From Branchipolynoe longqiensis (lineage: Eukaryota > Annelida > Polychaeta > Phyllodocida > Polynoidae), in assembly GCA_030323885.1 (NCBI GenBank), contig CM059200.1, forward strand, positions 3,688,346 to 3,752,345: a stretch of 64,000 nucleotides of DNA. The letters run 5' to 3'. This document shows, one piece after another, positions 24,765 to 36,100 of this stretch (positions are counted from its first letter, which is position 1; each line of letters starts with the position of its first letter). The position numbers and the translations under genes were made by a program. The notes beneath the pieces were generated by a model. It was not told the DNA's origin. It saw only the letters and a program-made list of their open reading frames with translations, and ran no database searches.

Positions 24765-25060
24765 TATATGTTTATATGTACGTAGGTATACATTTTATAT
24801 ACATGTTCTATGTATATATGCATATATATATGTATATAGATATGGATATACACATATATATATGTATATACCACATGAATTATTATATGAATTGAAAAAG
24901 ATCATATGGTACATATATATATATATATACATGTATGTTGTTAGGATGTAAACCCCAACAAATATGTACATATGTATATATGTGTGTATATGTACTTATT
25001 ATATGCATATATATGCATATAAGTATATGTATATCAATATATATGTGCCACATAATTTAT
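24765..25060. repeat. TATATG/TATGTA microsatellite tract
   Basis: Alternating TATATG, ACATATA and TATGTA runs occur with short interruptions. One is a SINE-tail-like piece at 24935-24960 (gttgttaggatgtaaacccc). Confidence 0.85.
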
Positions 25061-25089
25061 TATGTGAATATAAATAATGAATAAGATTG

Positions 25090-25645
25090 CTCCTCTCCTT
25101 TACTGTATGGCTGCTATCGTTATCTCAACAGCCGATACCCGCACTAGTGGCGCCACCACCGTCTGTTTTTGACTCAACCCAATATATATGGTCTAACAAC
25201 CGATGGAAACCTTTTTTCTTCAGGGACACGGGTGACCCCCCACTGTTCAGCTCATTATTGCACATTAATAATTTGATACGCATGGTTTTCTATTCAGCCA
25301 AATGACACTTGTAACATTTGGAATCATCAGAATATAGCTCTGTGGCAAATACTAACATAACTCAGTACAGGCGCAATAAAGGCAAAATACATCATTTGAT
25401 TTGCTCATAGGAGACATATTTATAATTGTGAATGGCTGGAAATATTTCACATAGGAGTTGCTCTTCGACTTTGGCCCACATGAAACCAATCCACTCACCC
25501 ACCCACTTAGATTATTGTGTACGCCCACACGCAGGTAAAGCAATATATTTAAATAATATTACAATTCAACAATTCACTGTCAACACCATATATGTAAAAT
25601 GCATGGAATGCATTGCTATGTGATAACATTCCGATATATAAATCA
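25090..25645. other. Unassigned stretch
   Basis: Nothing is recognised beyond short frames. It is AT-rich. Confidence 0.4.
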
Positions 25646-25649
25646 ACAA

Positions 25650-26278
25650 AGCAGAAAAGATCAGACATTATGCGTTACGTATGCGTTAGGCGCTCATTGG
25701 TATACATCAATGTACGTCAACTTTCATCGAGATACGGTGTCGCATGTCAGGGGGTCGGCAAAGTTTTGTGCATGCATAAAACCTTTGACATATGACAACA
25801 TTCTACAACTTATGGATTTTAAGTCTGCCATACGTTATGTATGCGTTAGGCGTATGCTAGACAAACATTGTTCAGTATGTTGCACTACATTGACCTAGAT
25901 TAAAGGCAGTGGGAACATACAGTCCATGTACCACAAACGTATGGATAACGTGGCCTAATGTACATCTAACGTACGTTTAGCATTTCTCCAGTGTGTCTTG
26001 ACGTATGTAATGTATGAGGCATAGTTCTGGCGATCGAATAGCATATAATGTTCACCGGCATTCTGTGAACGTACCGTGAGCGTAATTCAAGCATTTTTCA
26101 CTGGGAGGTACGTCAGCCATACGTTGGCCATACGCTATGTATATATAGTATGTATTGTCCAACTTTGTCCCCCCCCCCCCCCCCCCCCCCCCCGCCGAAA
26201 AGTTTGACGCTTCTCGACGTAAAAAAGTGATTTTACGCGTTGGCCGCCCGAGATGCGTCGTAATGTGACAGGGCCTTA
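25650..26278. mobile_element. TIR-family T element, right part (left end unclear)
   Basis: The right end gtcgtaatgtgacagggcct matches the ends of the elements at 26446-27381 and 30525-31066. The interior has repeated cgttaggcgt/acgtacg words. It contains a run of 25 C at 26169-26193. Confidence 0.55.
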
Positions 26279-26445
26279 ACAATCATAATTGAAATTACGA
26301 AAGAGGGCACCAACCAGTCCCTAAGTTGGATATGAAAGATCAAATCTAGATGAGTGTTTTGATTTTGAAAATATTGTACTTTTATCAGATTACGCAACCT
26401 TAAACTTAAAGTCTTCTGGTATAGTCTACTGAGATGACAAACAAA

Positions 26446-27381
26446 CTCATACCCCTGTCACACTATGATGTAATGCAGTAGCGTAAACTGATGTAGGTGA
26501 AATTTGGCCATTATGTCAAGGTACCTTGAGATACGTTACTCGTTCATTAAGCCTACGTTGAGTTACATCGGGATACGGTGACACATGTCTAGGTTTTGGA
26601 CATACCCAAAACTTTTTACGTAGCTCGACGTAAGGTCATTATGTTGGGCTTATGATGGGCTTATGTTGCGCTCACATTAGGCTTACGTTGAGATATGGTA
26701 GACGTTCATTAGAGCCACGTCGGTCCACGTTGAGCTACGTCGACTTATGGTAGACTGACGGAGAGCCGGGAGGAACGTGCAGCCCGCACGCTGACAACGT
26801 GGTGTTAAAGTATCTCAACGTAGGTCTAACGTGTCTCTGACGTGTCTAGCGTAAGTCCAATGTGTCTTGACCTGTTTGACGTAGTTGATGAATGGCTGAC
26901 GCGTGCATAAGTTATGTAACATGCGTAAATGTTCTTCCAACATAAGCGAACATGCTGTGAAAGTGGTGTTAACGTTTTGCCTCACTGTCCTTACGCTGTT
27001 CAATGCTGGCTGTCGTTATACTGACGTTGCTCACTTGCGAGCCTGACGTCGACATTACAAATTATACATGAGAGTCACAGGCAGCTACATTAGGGCGGGC
27101 GTAATTACACAAGTCCTATGCTAAGCTGACGCTAGGGTTCTACTAGGCTGACGCTGGAGGCTTGTTAGCCTTACGTTGGGCCATTTTGGTTGTTGATGTT
27201 CTAACTCGTTGAGACACGTTACAACTACGCTGGACCAATGTTTCACCTACATTCACTATGTTGCACTGACTTCCCAATTTGTCCCTAAAACGCCGAGAAT
27301 CTCAATGTACCTCGACGTAAAAAAGTGATTCTTACGTGGCCCACTTGCTGGCCTGTTACATCGTAGTGTGATAGGGGTATC
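26446..27381. mobile_element. TIR-family T element, about 930 bp
   Basis: The left end atacccctgtcacactatga is mirrored by the right end tcgtagtgtgataggggtat. The interior is packed with variants of the word acgttgag(c/a)tacg in both orientations. It has no transposase frame, so it is non-autonomous. Confidence 0.8.
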
Positions 27382-27479
27382 AAAATGTAATATACAAATG
27401 ACGCCATGGTGGGATTCCCTCATCACATGACCAAATATGGTTCCCTACAGACGGAGGAACACCGGGGAAACCCTTTAGG

Positions 27480-27840
27480 TTGCACTTGCAAATTGGTCAT
27501 GTTGTTTGGCAACATGGGTAATTTGCGTGTGACAAGGAACCGATCCCCATACCCACCGATCACTAAATTACAACACCATTATGACACTTTCGACCACTTC
27601 CGGTCAGCGATATTGCAACTCCCCGTCCCTAAGTTAGCCGGCGCCACCATCGCCAACCACCGACTGACGAGTACTCAGTGAACCCAATAACACTTCCGGT
27701 AGGCTCATCCAGCTACCAGCACTTCTCCACCAAATGACGGACCACCAACACCTCCATGCCTATTTTGACCGCCCACCCATCCCTACACTCAAAAACCATT
27801 ATGCAAGGGTGAGTGCCAGGGTCGTGGGGGATGGAACTCT
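27480..27840. repeat. Dispersed repeat Q, copy 1
   Basis: It begins catgttgtttggcaacatgg (a small hairpin) and ends gcaagggtgagtgccagggt. Relatives lie at 34470-34720 and 39735-40090. The frame 27406-27681 falls inside and is not supported as a gene. Confidence 0.55.
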
Positions 27841-29020
27841 TGACCTCATGACCCCATTACTTGAACTTTGACCTCATTACCAGTGACCCCATGACAACTC
27901 TCCCCAACCTCATTCACTCCCATTGACACTTCTATCAGTTGACCTCTATTATATTATACCCATTTGACCTTGATGTAACATTCACCTCATTGCATTGACT
28001 GCACTTGACCTTAGCATTACTATCTTGACCTATTTCTCCAGACATGATTTCAACTTGGTGTTAACACCCACCTATTAATACATTACTTCGATACATTAAT
28101 TGCAAATCACCTAACCACATTGACCTGTTCTGCACTTCACAATTGATTATTATTTTAATAAATTACCATACTATAGTTCCTTGTTGTGTAGTCAAAATAA
28201 CCATTGTGATAGTCTCCATCCACATATTCAGTTACACAAACTGAAAAGGTGTGCTTGGAGACCGTTTGTCATAGCACAGTTGCCCTCAGTGGCCTATGCT
28301 CGATCTGTTTAAGATGTGTATATTGGTTGTTTGTGGTACACAGTTTTTGTGACAGGGAAGCCAAAAGGGAAAAAATTCCAAATAATAGTAGAAAACATTC
28401 CAATCAATAGCAGAATCCACGTTCACATGAAGGTTTATATGTTGTGCATATGTGAGAGTTGAACATTTCTTTTTCACGTTTTGATTTTGATCTTATACAA
28501 ATTGAGAAAGCTGTTCAAATTAACCGTGTATCATCCATCCATAACATCATTTAAAAAACCATCCATAACCTCATTAATTTAAACACATGCCACAAATTTT
28601 AGCCAGATTTTAGCCAAAATGTTAAGCCAACAGAATTGTTTCTTACAAAAAAAAAGCTGAACAAAATATTAGGGTAGATGGAGTAGATATGCAAATTTTC
28701 ATATTTTCACTTTAACAAGTAATCATATAAACATATTTTGAATGCACTTTGGAGATAGATTAAACACATGGTGTATTTATTGCTAACATACTTAATACAC
28801 ACGGTCAACAATAGCTATTGGAATTACTACCCCCCAAAAAGGAGGCATAATAACTAAAAATGTAACGTGGAAACCAAAAAGGTGGTACACAGTTTGTGCG
28901 AATGACCTATATTGTCCATTGCCAACAAGCAACCAACTGCTGCACGTTTATATTGGCACCTTGAAGCAAGTCGCTGCGGGCTGTAGTGCAGTTGGAGGGA
29001 ACTGATGAGGGCGGTCACGT
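27841..29020. other. Unassigned AT-rich stretch
   Basis: 27850-28140 has a loose ttgacctcatta word repetition. 28150-29020 shows no gene. Confidence 0.45.
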
Positions 29021-29025
29021 GGGGC

Positions 29026-29478
29026 GTAATCGATTAATCAACTCGGGTCACCCGAGCCACTTTTTGGTGCATGCGCACATCCTACAGACTCGGGTCCAAT
29101 AATCGAATACGCTTCTCCATGCTCGGGGTGGAAAAAATCTGGCTTAATCTAAAGCTTAATAGTTTTTTTCAATAACCGATATATGTACAGCAACATAGGA
29201 TTTAAAGTATGTTATGATTGTAGAAGCTGACAATCTGGGTTATTAAAAAAAAATCATTAAAACAACACGTAGGAGTTGTACTGGTAGTGGCTATCCTACA
29301 GGTACCAGCTCAGATGTGATGTCATCGCTCCTCGCAAACCCCAGCCAAGGGGTGGGTTATTGGGGTCGGGTCATTTTGCACATGGCACGTGTATTTGTCG
29401 ACTCCACTCGAGGTGTTCTATTTGAAATTCTGACGACTCGGATGACCCGAGTCGCCCGGGTCATGTTAATCGATTACA
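29026..29478. mobile_element. TIR element, about 450 bp (GTAATCGATTAA ends)
   Basis: The left end gtaatcgattaatcaactcg, followed by ggtcacccgag, is mirrored by gactcggatgacccgagtcg through gttaatcgattac. It has no coding capacity. Confidence 0.75.
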
Positions 29479-29534
29479 GCCGGGGTTATACACACGCAAC
29501 CAGTACTAGTTCTAAACTGCACATTCATTGGCTA

Positions 29535-29805
29535 AAGCCCCAGTCATCCCACAGCTTGCGACCACTTTGAGACCACTTTGGACCACAGAACCCACCACCT
29601 TGCGATAGAAAGCAATGGTTGCCGACCTCTGGCCGACCATTTTGGTCGCAAGGTTTTTAGTGCAGTAGCTGCAACCTCCTTGTGACCAGAATGATCGCAA
29701 GATCAGCGATGACTGAGGACCATTTTGCAACTACTTTATGACCACTTGTGACCATTTTGTGACCTCTTTGCGACCAACCACAAAGTGGTCGAAAGCAGAA
29801 GTGTG
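29535..29805. mobile_element. Dispersed palindromic repeat K (GCGACCA words), copy 1
   Basis: It is rich in gcgaccactttg and caaagtggtcg words in both orientations. A related copy is at 54392-54545 (gcgaccattttgcgaccac). It begins near ccccagtcatccc, and the other copy ends tgactggggtataa, so these may be its TIRs. Confidence 0.6.
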
Positions 29806-29814
29806 TCTCAAGTG

Positions 29815-30140
29815 TAATGCATTCTCGGGTGTAATGCATTCTAACGACACCCGATTGAGGTGCCCTCTGGTGGGGTATAATGCATTCTAACGACACCAGA
29901 TTGTGGTGCCCTCTGGTGGGGTATAATGCATTCTAACGACACCTGATTGAGGCGCCCTCTGGTGGGGTATAATGCATTCTAACGACACCAGCTTGTGGCG
30001 CTCTCTGGTGGGATATGAGACCGGCTTGTGGCACCCTCTGGTGGGGTATAATGCAATCTAACGAGAGCAGACAGTGGCGCACTCTGGTTGGGTATAATGC
30101 ATTCTAATGACACCAAATTGTGGCGCCCTCTGGTGGACAA
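29815..30140 (-). promoter_or_regulatory. 46-bp minisatellite carrying seven CTCF-like motifs in one orientation
   Basis: The unit is about ggtataatgcattctaacga then caccagattgtggcgcc, ending in ctctggtgg. On the minus strand each unit reads CCACCAGAGGGCGC. That fits the CTCF core CCASYAGRKGGCRS exactly at 29860-29873, 29906-29919, 29952-29965 and 30123-30136. One mismatch occurs at 29998-30011 and 30031-30044, and more at 30077-30091. Spacing is 46 bp except one 33-bp step. Binding is inferred, not shown. Confidence 0.6.
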
Positions 30141-30221
30141 AGTTGGCAGGTGTGCAGAGCAGCGCGTGGCCATTTGTTACTGGTTAGCTTTGGCACTGTG
30201 TTGGCGGTTTTTTTCAAACAG

Positions 30222-30500
30222 GACGGGATAGCCTAGTGGTTAGAGTGTCCATGGGATCAATCTTCAACTAAGTCAAATCAAAGACTTTACAAAATTGCTG
30301 CTCACTTTTCATTATTTTGCCTGTCACTTGGCAATGCTAGGACAGGGTACGGGCTGGTTGGCTCAGTGCCAGGATAATATGGCTATAGTGAACATAAATC
30401 AATGTTGCCAGCGGATTGGTATCCCAGTGGCGCAGCACTATAGAGATACCATGAGTGTGAACTGTCACAAGTGGGTACACTTCCTCGTGTAACTTCAGCT
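30222..30500 (+). mobile_element. tRNA-derived SINE, diverged copy
   Basis: The head gggatagcctagtggttaga is followed by the usual body (tcactttt..gcctgtcac, gtgccaggataatatggcta) and gcactatagagataccatga. Confidence 0.7.
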
Positions 30501-30524
30501 CTTGGTATTAATCTAATGGTGCTG

Positions 30525-31066
30525 TCACATTACGACCTATGGCGGCGGCGTATGCATAACTTGTCGCAATAATTTGAAAAACTTCATAGGTCAATGTAAG
30601 CCGACCTTTTTGCACTCCAGCCACCTCTGAAGCATATGCGTAACCTATACATAACCTATACGCAACCTATGCCTAACCTATGATGGTGTATGCAAAGCGT
30701 ATGACGACCTATACATGGCGTACTGGGACGTTTGTTGACGGTTACAGGTGACAGGTCTAGCGTATGAGTAACCTATGCCGACCTACTCCTAGCATATGCG
30801 TAGCCTATGCCGGCGTATGTCTAGCATACGTCCAGCATATGAGAACCGTATGAGCCACATGCTAGCATAGGTTTAACATTTTGAACATGCACACAATTAT
30901 TGTTGGTGGCTCGACCTACGCTGACCTATGACGACCTATGAAGAGTGTATACGACCTATGCCCAACCTATGCATAACATATGCCTAACCTATGATGGCGT
31001 ATGGTCGAAAGCCATATATGCCAGCATACGCTAATGCTATACGTCGTAGTGTGACAGTCCCTTACA
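30525..31066. mobile_element. TIR-family T element, about 540 bp, CCTATG-rich interior
   Basis: The left end gtgctgtcacattacgacct is mirrored by tacgtcgtagtgtgacagtc. The interior is a dense field of aacctatgc/gcgtatg words. The ends match 26446-27381 but the interior word differs. Confidence 0.8.
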
Positions 31067-31408
31067 GAACATTGTGAGTACGCCAGAGACACCCGGAGGG
31101 TGTTGGTTCAACCTATGGCTAACCTATGCCGACCTACCCCATACCTATGCATAACCTATGCCGGTGTACTCCTAGCATACATCTAGCGTATGAGCAACGT
31201 ATGAGGCAAATGCTGGCATAGGTTGAACATTTTGAACATGCACAATTCTTTTTTGCCGCTCGACCTATGCCAACCTATCAAGAGCATATATGACCTATGC
31301 CCAACCTATGCGTAACCTATGCATAGCCTATGATGGCGTATGGTCGAAAACCGCATATTCCGGCATACGCTAACGCCATAGGTTGTAGTGTGACAGGCCC
31401 ATAACTAA
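31067..31408. mobile_element. Second, partial family T element beside the first
   Basis: It has the same CCTATG field (aacctatgcgtaacctatgc) and ends with a second copy of the right terminus, ggttgtagtgtgacaggccc. A left terminus is missing, suggesting tandem duplication or an unequal exchange. Confidence 0.65.
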
Positions 31409-31599
31409 CTCACTTATGATCTGAAGTTGACATTATCCCAAACCCTCTACATTATCTTCCACCCACTGTTCACAAAAGAACCAACTGAGGGATATTACCC
31501 CAACAGGTCATGTCACCCGCTACCACTGTCACTACACGCAATATGTAATGTAGTATTAAACAAAGAGAGCCCCTCACCGAGAACTTTTAAACCCCAGAT

Positions 31600-31770
31600 T
31601 TGAACCCATCGAACCCCGCCAGATCAAACCAACGACTTAAAAAAAAGTATACTTGTCAGAACCTAGACTGGCATTCGGCATGTCTACGATAAGGCAAGGA
31701 GCAGTGGAATGAGGAAAACCAATTTGTCTGTGATTGAAATTTCTCCTGCTTAATCAACAAATGTTAGGAA
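31600..31770 (+). mobile_element. tRNA-derived SINE, tail type B
   Basis: Body words include aaccaacgactt and gataaggcaaggagcagtgg. The tail is tgattgaaatttctcctgct. Confidence 0.75.
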
Positions 31771-32069
31771 CAAACAAAAGGGTGGCACTCAGGTATTGTG
31801 GTAAGATGCCTAAATAGACCCCACTTGTGCAACCATAACCGGAAGTAGTGGTCCTGGACACAGTCTGGCTGCAATGCGCATGAATGGACAGTCAGAGGGG
31901 GTTGTGTAATTATGGGATGTAGTATCTCACGTGACCACCCCTGAGGGTGACATTAAATCTGCTAATGTCTTTTTACATGTTTTTTTTGTCTTTTTCTTCT
32001 TTTATTCAGCAAAGCGATGATTTGAAGCCAAATGTTAAGCAAGTCCTAATCGGCCAGTCTCTCAAGGCA
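31771..32069. other. Unassigned stretch
   Basis: No gene or repeat is recognised. A T-rich run lies near 31975-32005. Confidence 0.4.
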
Positions 32070-32368
32070 GCTGGACGGGGTGGACAACTGGGTAGTTGTG
32101 AGGTCGTGGGTTCGACCCTCAGCTGAATCAAATTAAAATCTTACAAAATTGGTAATTGTCACTACATTTCCCGACGTTCTGAATTACCAGGATAGGGAAT
32201 GTACTGGTTGCCTCACTGTCAGTGTCAGGATAACCAAACTTGGATATCAGTTAGCGTTACTGGCATCATGGCATCCCAGTGGTACAAGACTATACAATCA
32301 TCATGAATGCGCACTGTCACAAGTAATCTTAAATGTTGCTAGGACAAAAAAACAAACAAATTAAATCA
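32070..32368 (+). mobile_element. tRNA-derived SINE, diverged, type A tail
   Basis: The B-box-like region is ggtcgtgggttcgaccctca. The body includes gtcagtgtcaggataacc and the tail includes aatcttaaatgttgctagga, then (AAAC)n-like bases. Confidence 0.75.
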
Positions 32369-32504
32369 ACCGCTCAAGGATGACCTCAGGTGACCTAGTT
32401 TGTTTGCGCTCTATTTCGTCGAACGCTGTGTGACCTAGATTCACTCGCAGCCCACTGGTATTAATATTATTAATATTCCTCAGCCATCTTGACTCTCCGC
32501 GACA

Positions 32505-33020
32505 CAAATGGTGACGTCACATCCGGCTGGGGAGTTTATTTTAGATTGAAGCTTTGTCATTCAAGGACACAAAGCGTACCGTAAACTCGGTGACATCACA
32601 TCCAGTGGTGGGGTTTACTTAGATGGGCACCTTGTCGTACAAGGACACAAAGCATACCGTAGACTCGGTGATGTCACATCCGGTGGTGGGGTTTAGTTAG
32701 ATGGGCGCCTTGTCGTACAAAGACACAAAGCGTACCGTAGACTCGGTGATGTCACATCCGGTGGTGGGGTTTAGTTAGATGGGCGCCTTGTCGTACAAAG
32801 ACACAAAGCGTACCGTAGACTCGGTGATGTCACATCCAGGTGGTGGAGTTTAGTTAGATGGGCGCCTTGTCGTACAAGGACACAAAGCGTACCGTAGACT
32901 CGGTGATGTCACATCCGGTGGTGGGGTTTAGTTAGATGGGCGCCTTGTCGTACAAGGACACAAAGCATACCGTACCTCCGTGACACAACCTGTGACATCA
33001 CATCTGGTTGTGGGGTTTAT
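32505..33020 (-). repeat. 78-bp tandem array copied from the receptor's terminal coding exon
   Basis: Six further copies of the exon I end follow its stop codon. Stop-codon positions (TTA on plus) are 32541, 32619, 32697, 32775, 32854 and 32932, with the genuine one at 33021. Spacings are 78, 78, 78, 79, 78 and 89. Four copies (stops 32697-32932) keep the last 14 residues almost unchanged with mainly synonymous differences (GTA/GTG, TTC/TTT, TCC/TCT, CCA/CCC), except one R to C. The two distal copies have more changes. AATAAA follows the stop only in the genuine copy and the most distal copy. Confidence 0.85.
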
Positions 33021-33105
33021 TTAGATTGGCGCCTTGTCGTACAAGGATACGAAGCGTACCGTAGACTCGGAGATGTCGTTCGGTCCCAGTCGTCTTTGAC
33101 ATTTC
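33021..33105 (-). CDS. Receptor exon I: terminal exon, cytoplasmic tail and stop
   Basis: The exon encodes R403 (split) and residues 404-430, then TAA. The acceptor follows a strong pyrimidine tract (tttcccccttttatcgc, then tcaacag) and leaves exactly the one base required by exon H. The tail begins KCQRRLG, a basic stop-transfer segment with a possible membrane-proximal cysteine acylation site, and ends SLYDKAPI. The one tyrosine does not fit a strict ITIM. AATAAA overlaps the stop codon. Assignment rests on phase, a good acceptor and tail-like character, with no homologue to confirm it. An overlapping longer open frame (33205-33017) was considered and is less good. Confidence 0.7.
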
Positions 33106-36100
33106 CTGTTGAGCGATAAAAGGGGGAAATACGGTAATGGAGGTCAGTGGAATGTATAGATGATTTTATATCCAAGTTTTCCTGAACATCAAGGGAACTA
33201 TGCAACGAGCGAACCCTTCAGCAAACCTGCCTTTTTTGTCTTTCTTTTTTTGGTAAATAAATTGTATTCATATAAATCTGTTGTCATCGCGATAGCCCTG
33301 GTCTTCTGGCCGTAAGTGTTACAGGTATCTTGGTATTTACATAATTTTTTGTTAACATGGTTTATACGGTGACTTGAAAAGTGAAGTAGGTTCTGAAATT
33401 AATGTGTACACAATGTAAGTAATGAGTATGTGGTACATTAAATCATTTTACATTTAAATAAAAGGTTTTAGTTGTTGGTCTAGAATTTCTAATTCAGGTA
33501 GATACTAATATTATTACTTAGTCTTTGTTCAATGTGATCAGATACTCTTTTATTCATTGTGCTGTTTTGTATGCGGTAGGATATGGATGTGAGTTGGGGT
33601 GTGTTTGTGTTAATAAGTCAAGATGGCTTGACTGTTGGTTTGTTCTGTAGTGTATAACTATATTTATGCCTTGGTGTGAGGAATGAGGAATCTCGATGTT
33701 GGTGGGAATGGACTATTGGGAGAGGGAGGCCAGCAGGCAGGAAGTACATGGTAGACACACATATACACATATTATGTGATTGTAACGCATTAGGCGAGTA
33801 TAAAGGCATGGAAGGGACTTATTTTGTTATATATTTTATTACACCGAATACTCTATACTGCCTCCTCACCATGCTCATGACTGGTGGCGCCACCTCCGGC
33901 GCTCCCCTGCACCTGCCAACGCTGGAAAACCTCACTTGTATAATATACAATATGTGCATATCTATCTATTTAATACTTTTTTTTCCTTTATTGATATCGA
34001 GAAAGATCTAAATTAAGAGATCTTTGATCCCATATCTGCATCTGTATATTGCCAGTACACTCTTAGATAAGCACAGCATTAAAAAAAACCAATGTCTTTC
34101 TAAATATAATCTAAACCACCCAGAAATGAAAGAATTCAAAATTCAGAAAATTTCCCAAACTTGAAAAATTAGGGTAATCCTATTTTTGTAAGTGTTTTTC
34201 TCTTGACTAACTGCAAGGAATCCAGCAAATTATAAAATTTACTTTAATTGAATATTACTTTAATTGAATAATCATTTAATGACAAACTATTACTATCTAT
34301 TGCATATACTGAATAATAGTTATAATACATCTATATATTTATAGACAAATACATTTCTTTTCATTTTCATTAAACAAATTTTAAGTTTCTTCATCTTAAT
34401 AAATGCTTGTCTTCATAATGCTTTTTTCGTCTTAATAAATGCAGTGATCGGACGGTTGTGTTGTGACTTATGAAATTGTCCATATTGCTTTCGCAACATG
34501 GGTAATTCTGGTGTGGAGAGAGGACTACTTCTGGCGCCACCTATCAATTTAACTGGAACCTTACCCACCTGGTGACTTTATTACGAACTCCAACTTCCAT
34601 TCAAGACGCCGCTCCAACCAGACGAGCAGTTCTCCAAAATTTACCACCCATTCACTCGCATTCGATAGCATTAGCAGTCGATTGGTGGGGTTGAGTGCCT
34701 GGTCGATAAACGATGAACTTGAACTTACTACCTCTAGACTACTCTTAACTTAGCCTGAACTTGTAACTGCACTTAGCATTACGAAATAAAAGCCCATTTT
34801 ATAGTAAGTAGTACATCTGCGCGTCACAAATTGTGAAATGAGTCGAGTGGCGGATATTACCTGTAGACAAGCGCTGTGACGAGGGACACCAGCAGGACGA
34901 CAAAGGCAACAGACAGCACGGCACCAGCAATGATTCCGGCGCTGGTACCTGGTAGGTATGGGGAACATTCGTCTGAGTGCCAGGGGAAAAATCAACAGTG
35001 AAATATATTTGCATAATTAGACCGAAACAAATAAATTGGTGATCATCCCCGCCCATGCCTGAAATATTGCCCACACCTGATTAATTTATTTAAAAAAAAT
35101 TGGTTAAAGACTGTTCAAAATATGTCGGGCTAGCAGCGCTTTAACTTTTGTAAGCACACAATGTAACATAGTTATGTATAGACCAATTTCATATGATGTC
35201 AGCATAGGTATTTAGGTCAGTGCACGCGTTGTTTGGCTGCAGGACGACACACTGTCACACTGCAAATCCAATGGCTATGAGCAATCTTCATAGAGAAAAG
35301 CTGAAATATCTCTAAAACCACACCACCTAGAAATAAACTGCTTGGAACACATATAGAAAACATATTCAACTATGAGATTATATTAAAGTTATAAGGTTCT
35401 GCATTTCAATTAATTTAGAATAAAATTGACATTTTGAGCTGCACGTATCGGCAAACTCAATGCATTGTCAATGGCTGTGAGCAATCTTCATACAGAAAAA
35501 GTGAAATATCTCTAAAACGACACAATTTAGAAACAAACCGCTGGGAACACATATAGAAAACATATTCACTGAACAGATTATATTAAAGTTGCATGGTCTG
35601 ATGAAATATAATTTTGTCAAAATTAAAACAACTACTTACATTTGATCCAATATATCTAACTTAGATACTGGTTTATTAGCTAACGATGATATATACAGAA
35701 TAACCAGTGAATTTATAACCTCACCCCTTTGAACACTCAGTTTGAAACACCCATTATGCAGGGGGGGCCATTAACCAATTAGGCCAAACTCGTGACCTCA
35801 TTAGCCCCCCCAACCAAGGAGGCCTACTGTACAGGGTCATAGAGGGGAAGGGGAAATGAGGTGGATGTTGCCCCATCCCTCCATATTTGGTATTCAATGC
35901 TGCTTGGTCAATTCTATGAATATAATTAATCAAATTGGGTAATTTAAATTTTGAAATTTATATATATATATATATTAGTATTGGCCGATCAATATATATA
36001 GTTTTTGGTCCATATATATATATTTTGGTCCATATATATATTTTTTAAAGTGTGCTCATTCCATACTTTAAAATTTTATTTGTTTTACATTATTTGATTA

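Noticed and set aside
27406..27681. 91-residue plus frame as a gene
   Set aside because: It overlaps dispersed repeat Q, which recurs at 34470 and 39735 without the frame.
32512..32520. CRE-like TGACGTCAC as a regulatory site
   Set aside because: It is a one-base variant of the array unit (tgatgtcac), so it most likely arose by mutation in the minisatellite.
33017..33205. Alternative terminal exon frame beginning at 33190 ([13 protein letters not shown]..)
   Set aside because: It also fits the phase with a weak TAG acceptor and reads to a stop. However, the acceptor at 33105 has a far better pyrimidine tract and its frame is the one preserved with synonymous changes in the downstream copies. 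I keep it as a lesser alternative.
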